From Microbotryum silenes-acaulis (Eukaryota > Basidiomycota > Microbotryomycetes > Microbotryales > Microbotryaceae): a stretch of 64,000 nt of DNA. The translations under genes were made by a program, and so were the position numbers. Shown here in pieces: positions 47,834-58,328 of this stretch (within the stretch, counting starts at the first letter, position 1; each line of letters starts with the position of its first letter). Where the stretch lies: contig QPFY01000007.1 of NCBI GenBank assembly GCA_003665825.1, positions 434,001-498,000 of the forward strand, given 5' to 3'. Below the pieces are notes generated by a model. It saw only the letters and a list, made by a program, of their open reading frames with translations. It was not told the origin of the DNA and searched no databases.

Positions 47834-50201
47834 ATGACCGACTACGACCGATCGCTCCTGTCGTTGGGCCCGTCTATCTCGAGTTCGATGCAACATGATC
47901 CGATCAAATCTTCTGTCTCGATCCGAGACCCTCGATCGCTGCATACTACTCAACCATGGGCTTACCCTAGTCGCGAATTTTCGGGTCAGCCGAATCTTCC
48001 ACCGTCAACGGCCGTGTCGCCATCGCCTTCGTCGTCGTCGACCTCGCCCCGGTTGCTCGAGATCAGCTCCTTGTCAACGTTTGCAGCCGAGTACTTCGTC
48101 TACTTGTGGTTCGCTCCGCCGGTACCAAACCCGGGGAAGCCCGCGTCGCTCAATTTCTCAAAACAACAGAGTGCGCCGACGGATCGCTTTCTCAGGTTCT
48201 GTCACGAGCTATTAGCAACCAGTTGAGTCCGGCATGGCCGCATGCTTTCTATGGATCATGTACGGTGTCTTGGAATCCCGAAAACTTGCTGACAACGAGC
48301 GTCGTCTTGACTTTCCTGCTCTTGCAGCCCAAGTTAGCCACTCCGTCGTCATCTTAGCCTTGTTGCTCGTATCTCGACTCAAGGCCCGCAACCAGATTAC
48401 GGGGTCACCAGGGTCCGAGTTTCGTGCGCTCATCATTAGTCTCATGATTGCCAACAAGGTAGTGGATGATAACAGTGAGTGCATGTCGATCACTCGCGGT
48501 AGCAAAAGCTCGGACCGCACAAGTGTGACCAAGCTGAGGGGCTCTATCGGCTCTATCTGTGTCTCCCAAACAGCCTACACCGCAAAGACCTGGGCCGACG
48601 TCTCGTCTCTAGAGCTTGTGAGTATCTCCGTTATAGAAATCTGGGTCAACCCATCGTCGTCAGGATCTCGCTTGGCGTGCGGGCCTCTGCTTCAAGACTG
48701 ACTCCCCCGATCTTGCCCCATGCAGAAACCACTCGTTGCTGGCGAAGCAGAGTTCCTCCAGGGACTCGAGTGGTCAGTCCACGTCACAGAACGCGATTTC
48801 AACGCTTGGGTCAAGCTTCTGCAAGGGCACATCTCGACGAGAAAATCCCAACACGCTGCGCACTCCAGACCGCGCCTCCAACTGGAGCAAGGCTACTACA
48901 GAACGAAGCCGACGAGGAGTCCTCCTCCGTCGCACCAGAGCCGCATCGAGCTCCACGGACTTGGCCTGGATACAACTGTCCTGACAGAATCAGACCACGG
49001 CCCATCGAAGCGACTTCGGCTGGTCACCGACGATTCCGTCCATTCGGCTCGCAGGCTGTCTACTGGGACGGAGCATGCCGCCGCTCAAGACGGGCCCCTC
49101 CTCACACCGACCGAGACTACTGCTCGCGGTGACACCACTGGATCGTCACCGACTTTCTCATTCGGCGCCGGATCGACATGGAGCCAGGCTTTGACACAGT
49201 CGGCCCCACGATTGCGCCCTTCGTCGTCACACTCAATGGCCGCGATGGCGCTCTCGCCGTTGGCGGGCCACCAGCGGGATCCGCCAGCAATCTCTCATGC
49301 CCATGCTTTATCGCCGTCTGGCCGCATTCGACATCACCATTCGAGGTCGATCCCACCTCACATCACCAGTACTATCTCACCGACTGGGCCCTCGTCGTCA
49401 TCGATGCAGTCCCTGTCCTCGGATCAGACGTATCCGCTGCTGGCGGCGTCGTCACAAGCTGGGAAGCGACGCGTCGATGACGCTTTCGGCCACTCGACAA
49501 CTCAACAGTCCGAACCCGAAGCGGTCTGGCTAAAGCGTTCGATCAGCGTTGGATGCTCGCCTGCCCCACCGCGAGCCTTCTATGTGCACCCTGCTCACAT
49601 GTATCCTTCGCCCGCCTACTCGTCACCCGGAGCACGGTTGCTCTTCCCGACATCGCCACAGGCACAGCCTTACGAGCCCAACGGGCTACCGTCGGCTCGA
49701 CGACATAGCCACGAGTTAATGATGCCCGCCGAAGGCCCCTTCGGAATACTCGCGCACGCGTACTCGCCTCACCCGGACACGGGCTCGCGTCGCTTCAGAC
49801 CCGAGCAACTCGATTACTACTCGTTGGCAGCCGGCCAACGACATGGACACCTGCATGAAGGAAGCCAGGCCCCACCCGAGGTTCCGTATTCACGACAGCA
49901 CCGCTCGTATGCGCCCACCACACCGTCCCATCTCGGTCTTTCCCCCTCGTCGCCGCGTCACGTTTCGCCGCAGTCTTACCTAAACTCGGCTTTAACCCAG
50001 GCCTCCCCTCCGCACGGGTCCCAGCCAAACTCTGCGGTCGGCTTCGCATACTCCCCCGGTGATGGTCTAACTCCGACGATGCACCGCTCAGCGAGTCGAG
50101 ACCTGCCATTTTTGCTCCAACGCTGCCGTCCACAATTCGCCAACTCGGGCCCTTCCGGTATCATCTGGACCCAGAATGTCGCCTCCAACATCTCGCCCTA
50201 A
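47834..50201 (+). CDS. Pcl/Pho80-type cyclin
   Basis: Regulatory subunit for a Pho85-type CDK, by family. Four exons (47834-48221, 48328-48474, 48574-48617, 48726-50201) join in phase to 684 aa. The cyclin box spans about residues 75-210: FAAEYFVYLWF, RFLRFCHELLATTQVSHSVVILALLLVSRL, SEFRALIISLMIANKVVDDNTYTAKTWADVSSLEL, then AEFLQGLEWSVHVTERDFNAWVKLL. This order matches Pcl1/Pcl2-like cyclins. The remaining 450 residues are Ser/Pro/His-rich and likely disordered, with many SP/TP sites. In the first intron the frame changes, and the AC-C join recreates the conserved TTQVS stretch. Which CDK and process it serves is not shown. Confidence 0.83.
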
Positions 50202-50626
50202 AGGGTCTGCACATTGCTTCCTCGTACCCACTGGCTAATTCCTCAGCTTTGCATATATACGTTCTGACAGTCTTACGCGACCGACTACCTTGTTGTACCT
50301 GCCTAGTTCACTTAAGTCTTGTAGCCACTTTTCATCGTCGCATTGCGCCCCGCCAGCCTACTTTACTTGTTTAATCACTTTTCGTTTCAGCTCTTCGAGA
50401 GTAATTCAGGTGGGATCTCAAGCAGTCCGTTGGCCCAAAGATGTTGACCTGGTCAAGATATCTAGGACCAGAGTAGGCATCGCTAGTTTAGCTGTGCCTG
50501 TGTAACAGCATGCTGATCGTGCGAGCCTACCGCTGGAAAACTCCGGAGGCGTCGCCGAGCACCTGACGGCGAACCGAGACCAATGACTCAGTTGTGGAAC
50601 GCCTTGAGGGAGCCGAGGGCGCAATA

Positions 50627-50825
50627 CCGAGTGGTCGAGCAAGTGGCAGCTGTGCACTGCTCGCGCAATTTATATATGCGTAATCCTGACCTACGCTTGC
50701 GATAAAAGTCCGCGGAAGCATACTGAGTGGCCGAGCAACTGGCAGCCGTGCACTGATCGCGCAATTTATGTAATCCTGACCTACGCTTGCGAGAAGTCGT
50801 GCACTGCTCGCGCAATTTATATACG
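50627..50825 (+). repeat. Imperfect local tandem repeat
   Basis: GTGCACTG(C/A)TCGCGCAATTTAT occurs at about 50652, 50748 and 50799. The first two copies are followed by GTAATCCTGACCTACGCTTGCGA and preceded by GAGTGGYCGAGCAA. Unit spacing is about 96 and 51 bp, so one unit is partly deleted. Confidence 0.75.
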
Positions 50826-51286
50826 TATTTCAGAATGTACCGTAAAATAGCCTGTACCCCATGTTCATCATTCTGCTCTCAATCTTGGTCTGGTCAAGGC
50901 GGCGGCCATCGAGGTCGAATCGGGGTCGTCCCAACTCGGACCAAGCTACTGGAGCGACAACCGCTGTATCGATCGCGGCGATCTCAACTCTGGGGTGATC
51001 CCTGGAGCTCAACCTACTTGCTGAGACTTGACTGAGCTTGATCGACAAGATATTCGGTCTTTCCGAGGGGTGGATCGCGGGCCTCGATGTGGGGTGCACG
51101 GTCCCCTCTCCGTTCAGATCTTCGGCGCTCTCGGCCGCGCTCGGCAGAGGTGGAGAAGATCGAAAGCTTAAAGTCACAGCGTGGCGTCATATCGATGAGA
51201 TGACTCATTCTGCCAAGCGCACGCCCCGCACCCAAGTCGGCGACCACCTCGAGCTCGTCGCCTCTCTCTCTTTCTCCTTCCTTCTC

Positions 51287-51400
51287 CTCGTCGACGCGCT
51301 CTGCACTTCTCGCACCACTTAGTCTTGCCGACATCGCCCCCCTTTTCAGGAGGATACGAAACGGTGGCCTTTGTGGTGTGATAGAGTCTGTCGTTCGATC
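51287..51400 (+). repeat. 114-bp direct repeat, copy A
   Basis: Starts CTCGTCGACGCGCTCT and ends CTGTCGTTCGATC. Differs from the copy at 51778 at only a few positions. Contains CCCCCCTTTTCAG, which resembles an intron 3' end followed by GGAGGATACGAAACGG. Confidence 0.85.
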
Positions 51401-51777
51401 ATCCCCCCTTCCCACCCTCTCTACGTGTGGGTTGATGCCTGGTGCGACTCGACGAGCTTGTTTGTGCCTCGAGCGGTGAATGCTGACTCGATCGTGGCGA
51501 CCTCCCCCTCACCTCTCCCCTTCACCTCATTTCAACCTCATTCCAACCTCATTCGACACTCCTCTCCCCTCCCCTCACCTCTCGCCTCACCTGACCCTCG
51601 TTTCACCCCACCTTGATTCCACCTTCACCTTGACCTTAACCTCCCCTCACCCGATCCCACCCTATCTCATCCCACCTCGCATCTCGTTTACCGCGTCTTA
51701 TCGTCGTCGTCTCACCTCACTCGTCTTTGACCCCTCCCAATTTGCCTTCCCCAGCCTCCCTCCCCCTCCTTCCTTCC

Positions 51778-51891
51778 CTCGTCGACGCGCTCTACACTTT
51801 GTGCACCACTTAATCTTGCCGACATCGCCCCCCTTTTCAGGAGGATACGAAACGGTGGCCTTTGTGGTGTGGTAGAGTCTGTCGTTCGATC
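51778..51891 (+). repeat. 114-bp direct repeat, copy B
   Basis: Same length and order as copy A, 491 bp downstream. Both copies are preceded by C/T-rich sequence. Confidence 0.85.
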
Positions 51892-53009
51892 CCTCCCACC
51901 GTCAAAAGTGTGAGTAACCACCTAGCTGTGATCGTGTTCGTGTGGCGTAGGGTCGGACTGACTCGTCTCGTGTTTACCCGCCTCGCGTCCATCTTTCACC
52001 ACACCACCTCCATCATCTTACCCCACCCCAACTCTCCCCTCTCCCCTCTCCCCTCTCCCCTCTCACTGCGATCTCTCGCTTCCCACGCCACTGCCTCCGA
52101 CCTTACCGTCTCTCGCTGCGTCACGGCTTGCCATCAGCCTATCCACTCGTCGACGAGTGTTGAATGGCGCCTACGGCATGTCGCTGAGGCTGTGTATGGT
52201 CCACAAGACCGCTTGCATTTGATCGTACCCCGTGAGTCTTTGCTTTGACCCTTGATCGATCGATGGATCGATCGTGCTCGCCGGCCCTTGATGACGGGCG
52301 AGACGGGGCTGACGATTCGATCCTCGCCTACACTCTCCACACAGTAGCCTCCACTGCGTCACCGAGTGGACCGATCTCACCTGCTCGGATCAAAGGAGGT
52401 TCACGGTACCCCTAACATCAGTGAGTAGCATGTACCCTAATCCTATGGTACCAGGTAGCTTACTTCTAGTGTACGCATCAACCTCCTGCTGCACACGGTC
52501 TTCAAGCCATCTCCACCTCGGTCGACAAGGTCCTCTTTTCTTTTTCTGTTGCTTTTGAATTGGTTACACCTCGGAACTCTATGTTGGCGGTGCTAAGTCG
52601 CAGGCGACTTGTCCTTGTTTAGCCTAGCCAGATCTAACTCCTACATTGAGCCTCCCTCGTGAACCCTTTTCGTTTTTTAGTAGTTTTTGAGTGCACGTAT
52701 CGAGATGCGCATGCACCACGGATTTGAAATTCGAGGAAGCGCGGCACTTTCCCGAGGTAGCTCGTGCACCTAGGTCGGTGAGCAGATTGGATGCGTGTAA
52801 TTACCCCTATGATGGGGGCCACTTGGACATTATGGACAGGTGCTTTGAACTCGCGGAGGGCCACGTTCAATCGTCGACGAGCTCGAATCTTCGCGAATTT
52901 CACGAGCAGGAAAGTACCTTCTAAACTAGTTCTAAATACCTCCTAAAGATGGCTGTCACTGAACCGCAAGGAGTCACAAGGAATCTACATCTACATAAAT
53001 CTATCTACA

Positions 53010-53170
53010 TCTACATAAAAGAATGCACGACAAAATAAGGTTCTCAGCGCGCGCGCGTGCGCGCCCCGATCTTTCCCCCCCCCCCCCCCACGGTCCGGGA
53101 GGTGGGGGCGGAGCTCGCAACGACCTTCATCTACGCAGTGGGCGCTTCGCGCCCCCCCCCCGAGCCCTAG
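53010..53170 (+). mobile_element. Helitron-like miniature element, copy 3
   Basis: Starts TCTACATAAAAGAATGCACG after an A, carries the same GCGCGC, C-run, CGGTCCGGGAGGTG and ACGACCTTCAT blocks, a GGGCGC TTC GCGCCC hairpin and a CTAG end followed by T. 161 bp, same orientation as copies 1 and 2 about 16 kb away. The 5' end lies in short repeats of TCTACATAAA. Confidence 0.7.
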
Positions 53171-55045
53171 TCACAGAGATCATCTCTAGGTAGTGTTAAG
53201 AACCCGGAGGCAAATTCAAGGCACACATCTACTACGTGCATAAAGTAAGCCCAGCTTGAGCTCTCAGCAAGTCAGAGGTCTCGGTTGGCTCCCGCGAAGC
53301 TTCGGGGCTGCCGAACATCCGGCCCCTGCCCTTCTACCCGCCCAGGTTCCTGGGTGCGGCCGAACGGGGTGCCGTCACTGCCGTGCTTGACGGCCGTCTC
53401 GGACTCAGATCGACGTCCAAGTTGCATACAGCGATCGGCGACCCAGGTCCCGCTAGGCCGGCCGAGAGGCAGCAGCAACAATGGGCGGTTGCAAGGGGTC
53501 GTCGCATTTATCAACGGTCGGGATCCGCTATGGCGGCGCGCGCGCTCGTCAAATCCGATGTGTTCCAAGACATCCTGTCGCAGCAGCACAGCACACAGCC
53601 CACACGAAAACCTTCTCGTTGATTTAGCGAGTTACCCTTGATGCTAGGCGGGATTTCTAAGTCCGGCCCTCCAGGGCACAAAGTTTACAAAGTGTAAAAG
53701 TAAGGAAGGCAGGGTAATCCATCGGTACCTATCGCGGTCAGTACCTACCTAGCAAGGCCAATCGCCATAAAAGGTGGGGCTAGCTCGGTAAAATGCTGTC
53801 GACGGCCTAACGCCCTGGCGCTCCTAATAGAACCCATCGCGGCGGCCAGCGCGCGCCGCTCCCATCGTCCTACCTATCTGACGGCGGTGACGGCGCCGTT
53901 TCTCTCGTCGGGAGAACGTGATCCTGAAACCTATTTGTCAAAAGCATCCGCATACTCTATCTTCCTGTCGCGCGGGGAGCAGCAGGTGCCGAGTTGAGTC
54001 AGGAAAGGACCCGCAGCTTATTCATTATCGGCAGCGAGCTCGGAAAACCATCGTGACGTCCGCCCGGCGGCGCACGCAGGTGCACAATTGCGCAGCTTGT
54101 TCGGCAACGTCTCGTTTCTAAACGACCTTTGGCTGGAGCCAGCGTGGGCTCGGAACGATTTACTGCGGGTTTCCATTCCACGGTAGATTGATGCATTGTG
54201 TTCTTATTTGTAGCCTTGCAACCACCTTGTTGAACCCTCGAACGGACCCGCGTGAGTACGCGTTGAGCAATTGATCGAGGCGCCAAATTAGAAGGAAGCC
54301 GAGGCCGACCATTGCAGGCTTCCAACCAACGGGCTTGCACGTTTACAGATGGTGGCTGGACATCCAGTAAGCCTCGGAGTAGGGAATCCCGGTTCATTAC
54401 CGGATGTCCATGGAATGACCTGCAAGCTCGACTTAGGGACGCTTGTTGCTCTTGCTCGAAAGGGACCAGCAGACGTTCTAATGGTGTGGGGGGTGCCTGA
54501 ATTCGCACGAGTTGGAGAACCGCGTCGTTCCGAATTGGACACCTAAATCCGCGGCAACCCCGAGATTCGTCGAGGGCCTAGATCTGGTCCGGATCGCGGG
54601 GTCAACAGGTGGTATATAGGTGTCCCATGTCGCCTAGGTATCCACCTGCTTCTTTCTAGGCACATAGGTAGCTGCTACCTTAGTGGGTGTCAAATTGCAA
54701 TAGCTAATTTTCAGAGCTGTAATCGACGGTCGTACCCGCTCGGCTTCGGCTCCGAATTCACCGCCGCCGGGCCCACGCTCGGTCACATCCGCCAGAACTT
54801 GAACCTTCGTCGAGGATCCCGCCGCAGTCGAAGAAGAGGAACTGTGGGACGCAGGTCTTCAAGCAGAATATCTCGCGAGCTACCGTAGCTGGTAAGAAGA
54901 GTTTGCATTACAATTAGTTGTCTAATTCGCCGGCTCAGGGTGGCGCCAACGTTTGATCGAAGTTAGGTTTTCTCCACGCTCGCAGACTTTGATGCCGAGA
55001 CTGGTCCCCAATCACGCGCTCCAGGCCAGATCTGTGTGGCTATCA
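53171..55045. other. Intergenic, no gene seen
   Basis: About 1.9 kb. Open frames of up to 169 codons exist on both strands (for example 53999-54508 minus), but none shows a domain, signal or splice partner. Left of the tryptophanyl-tRNA synthetase 3' end. Confidence 0.35.
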
Positions 55046-57912
55046 TTAACGGGTAGGGGGACTAGCAGCGGTGGTGTCCGTTCCACGCGGTACGACGGTC
55101 GGGTCGATCTTACGTGTACCGTCCATGAACGAGCGGCAAATGTCGTCCGTGACAGCTGCTTTGCGCTATGTGATGCAACACGAACACAGTCCCACTCGGT
55201 GTCAGTCCCCAGGCTCTTAGGGTTTGGCTCAATGCTGGGACAGTGCGGTCTTACGTCTTGGAATCCCTTGACAAAGTCTTGCAGTAACTTGATCGTCATC
55301 GCCTTGAGCTCACCCGTCAGCAACTTGCCCGAACGATAATCCTGCGATGAAGCGGGCATTGAACGACGGTGTAAGGGGATGGAGTGCACATAGGAGCCGA
55401 ACCGTTCAGTCACTTACAGCGGAGATACGAGCTAGCTCCTCGTCATCGTCCAAGAAGAACGTCAAGTACTGGTACGAGACGTCGACGTCGGGATCCCCAC
55501 CGATCCGACGATGTTCCTCCACCGAAGTCTGTCCACCCGAGAATGCGTACTTGTTGATCTTATCCTTGATCTGCTTCGCGGTGTCGGTCATGAAGATACT
55601 GGTTGAATCGATCGAGGCCGACATCTTGCTCTGCGCGCCGAGTAAAGAAGGGATGAACTTGGCGTGAATCAAGGCCGGCTTCTTGTACTTGAGACGAGGG
55701 GCGGCCTCGCGCGTCAAGCGGAAGTAAGGGTCTTGGTCGATCGCACAGGGGATCAGGCAAGGAACGTCGGTTCTGGTGCCAAAGATTTGGGGGAACGAGC
55801 TTGAGAAGGATGGCGCGGCCTGAACCGAAACAAAGTGCCACTTTCCAACGTTGTCCCTGAACACCCGCCGAGGCAAAGATTGACCTTAGTACGCCTCATC
55901 TGAAGAGAGCCTCCCTGTCTCATTGCTACTTACTCGAGCTTGAACCCGAAGGTTTGTTGCGACTGCCTTGCCGTAATCAACCTCGAAATACGGACAACGT
56001 TGCGATAGAAAGCACCTCTGCAGGCCGAAAAAGTTGTGGGCATCCAGCAAAAGTCAGTATGGGCACTTCTGCCCTTCTCCCACACCGTTGCGGCACTGAC
56101 CCCACGTAGTCGAGGTCGGAGAAGATGAAGGTCTTTTCGAGCTTGAAACCACACGCAATGACATCCTTGGCGTTCTGGAAGGCGAACTGTTCCACCTGCT
56201 CAAGCTTGAGGTCGGGCTTGAACAAGAACTTCTCGTCGTCTGATTGGACTCAAGAGCGTCGACTGAGCATACTGAGAAAGCGTCCCAAGGACCTCCAGAC
56301 GGGACCTACCCGTCAATTGTACGACCAAAGGAACGTCAAAGACCTCTTGAAGCCATTGGGTGAAGACAAAGGGGATCATGTGGCCGAGATGCAAGCTGTC
56401 TGAACTCGGGCCTCGGCCGGTGTAGAGGTAGAAAGGCAGTCCTTTTTCGTATTGATCGAGGATAAGATTGAGTTCTCTGTGGTTTCGATTCAATGCGATA
56501 TGAGTCTGGAAGATTTTGATCGAGGGATGCAAACGAGTAAACTTGCCGATGGGAAAAGAAGGTGCCACGTCGCAGCAGCATGTGGGGTTTCCTCCCCGTG
56601 AGCTTCTCGAATCGCTTCAGCAGTTCGTCGTCGATCTTTCGGGTCCCAAAGTCTTTGATGAGATGGTCGTAGTCGATAGCGACCTAGAAAAGGAAAGGAA
56701 AGGGGACGGTGAAGAGTCTGCATGAGAAAAGGGCTGTCCAAATAACGGAGCGCAAAATTGTGTAGGCGTCCCGAGGCACTTTGTGAATCCGAAGAGTGCG
56801 ATGCCCGCGGGGCTCCCGGTACATTCAAAAAAAAGGGCAAGGGTGTGCGTTTGTGCAGGAAGATGGCATAATGATGAACGTGTCGTAAAGTCGTGAAAGA
56901 GGCAGAAGAAACGGTCGAGAAATGGAGAAGAGGAGGAGCTCTAGTCTACTTTACGCACTTGCTTGCCTTCGACGGTCGCGCCTTGGACGTCCCAGGGGGT
57001 GACGACTTGAGCAGCCGGGGTCTCGGACGATGCACCGCCTGCTGCTTGTGCGTCGAGGTCGGCTTGGGCGGCAGCGGCGAAGGGGTTGTTCGAGTCTGAG
57101 TATTCGAGCGTCGGGGAGGAGACCTCGATAGCCACGGCTTCGGTGCGTTGACTGCGAGGATTTGTGGGCGAACAGGCGTGAGACATCTTCTGAGCCCGAA
57201 TTGACGACAACAACTCACGGTGGGATCGGCGTCTTGGCTCCGTCGGCGCGAGCACTGGCACGAGCGATTCGTTCGGGGATGCCCAACTCGAGCGAGGCCA
57301 TGGCTTGTGCGACTGCGTCCTGGGTAGCCTCGTCGATTCGTCGACGCGAGGCCATACTCAGTGCTAGAGTCACACGGGATGATGGAGCATGTCAGTGTGG
57401 ATGTTCCGGGTCGTCAGGGACCAAGGACCAAGGACCGCGTGACTAGCTCCTCTCTCGTCTGCCTTCCTTGGTTCGCCTTCCCGCAGCTCCTAGTCCGGGA
57501 CAACACATTACCTCGGACTTGGAGTGCTGCGTCATGACTGTGGTAACATTCACACAGAGTGAAACGATGCTCATCGCTCGCTCGCCTTCCGATGATGACT
57601 GTCAAGCGTTGACTCATGGCCCCCCTTCTCTCCGTAGCCGGCCTCCCAAGACGCAACTCGCCCCACCCACACCGACTAACCTTCAGGTTCATCGAGGTCC
57701 AGCTCGTCCAGCTCCTTCTCGACCGTATTGCGACGTTGCGAGTTTTTGCTCTGGCTCTCGGCCGCGGTGATCGCCGAGGGTGGGGGCAAGTCGACCGAAG
57801 CGAGGTCCCTCGACAGATCCGAAGGCGTGCGCTTGATCGACCCCGTGCGAGCATGCAGACCCGTGTTGAAGGAGCGCGAGCTGGAGCTACCTGCGTTCGT
57901 GGAGGACGACAT
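55046..57912 (-). CDS. WRS1: Tryptophanyl-tRNA synthetase, cytoplasmic, with long N-terminal extension
   Basis: Class I synthetase charging tRNA-Trp. Core exons show the eukaryotic signature [53 protein letters not shown], the HIGH-type [52 protein letters not shown] (KMSKS-type), [16 protein letters not shown], then [12 protein letters not shown] and [19 protein letters not shown] at the C-terminus, stop TAA 55046-55048. Eight or so exons; one intron is GC-AG (CG/GCAAGT...CACAG). In-phase exons continue upstream to ATG 57912, adding a Ser-rich and acidic extension of roughly 165 residues ([11 protein letters not shown]..., [11 protein letters not shown]...). An internal ATG at 57355 or a separate upstream gene are alternatives for the start. 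Confidence 0.85.
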
Positions 57913-58328
57913 GGTGTGGCTTTCAGCTCGTGCGAGGCGGTGGGAGGGCGAGGCGAGCGAGCGAGCGAGCGTGGTGTGACCCTGGTGTGACAAGGCAAAA
58001 GTGGGTCGCCGCACGCGTGGTAGAAGGCCTCATTTTGAACTCAAGCCGAGTCAGAGTGATCGCTAATCTAATAATTTCGATTCGATCTAATCAGCCTCCG
58101 ACTTGGCTTATCGCGCGGCCGACGGTAACATCCACAGTTTAGTACATTCGCTTGAACATAACATAGTTCTAAAAGTAATTTGAAGACGACGACAGACGTC
58201 CAGACATGCAACCGCTACAGCTCAAGAGCATGGCCCCAGATTGATTCAGGAGGCGATTCACCTTTCACGGCTCCGAAGGCTACAAAGGCCGGCCGAGCCT
58301 CTAGCCTTTTCGACCACCACCTCCTTGC
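57913..58328. other. Promoter/terminator gap
   Basis: About 415 bp between the tRNA synthetase start and the 3' end of the allantoicase fusion gene on the same strand. No gene; presumed promoter. Confidence 0.4.

Larger units (their letters stand above)
50202..53009. other. Gene-poor, pyrimidine-rich region with repeats
   Basis: About 2.8 kb without a supportable gene. It holds the local tandem repeat at 50627, two 114-bp direct repeats (51287, 51778), C/T-rich tracts with many CACCT and CCCCT units (51490-51700, 52020-52065) and, at the right end, TCTACAT repeats leading into the third Helitron-like copy. A non-coding transcript is possible but not shown. Confidence 0.4.

Noticed and set aside
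53999..54508. 169-codon minus-strand frame in the intergenic region
   Set aside because: No recognisable motif, no splice partners, and an overlapping plus-strand frame of similar quality; probably chance in GC-rich DNA.
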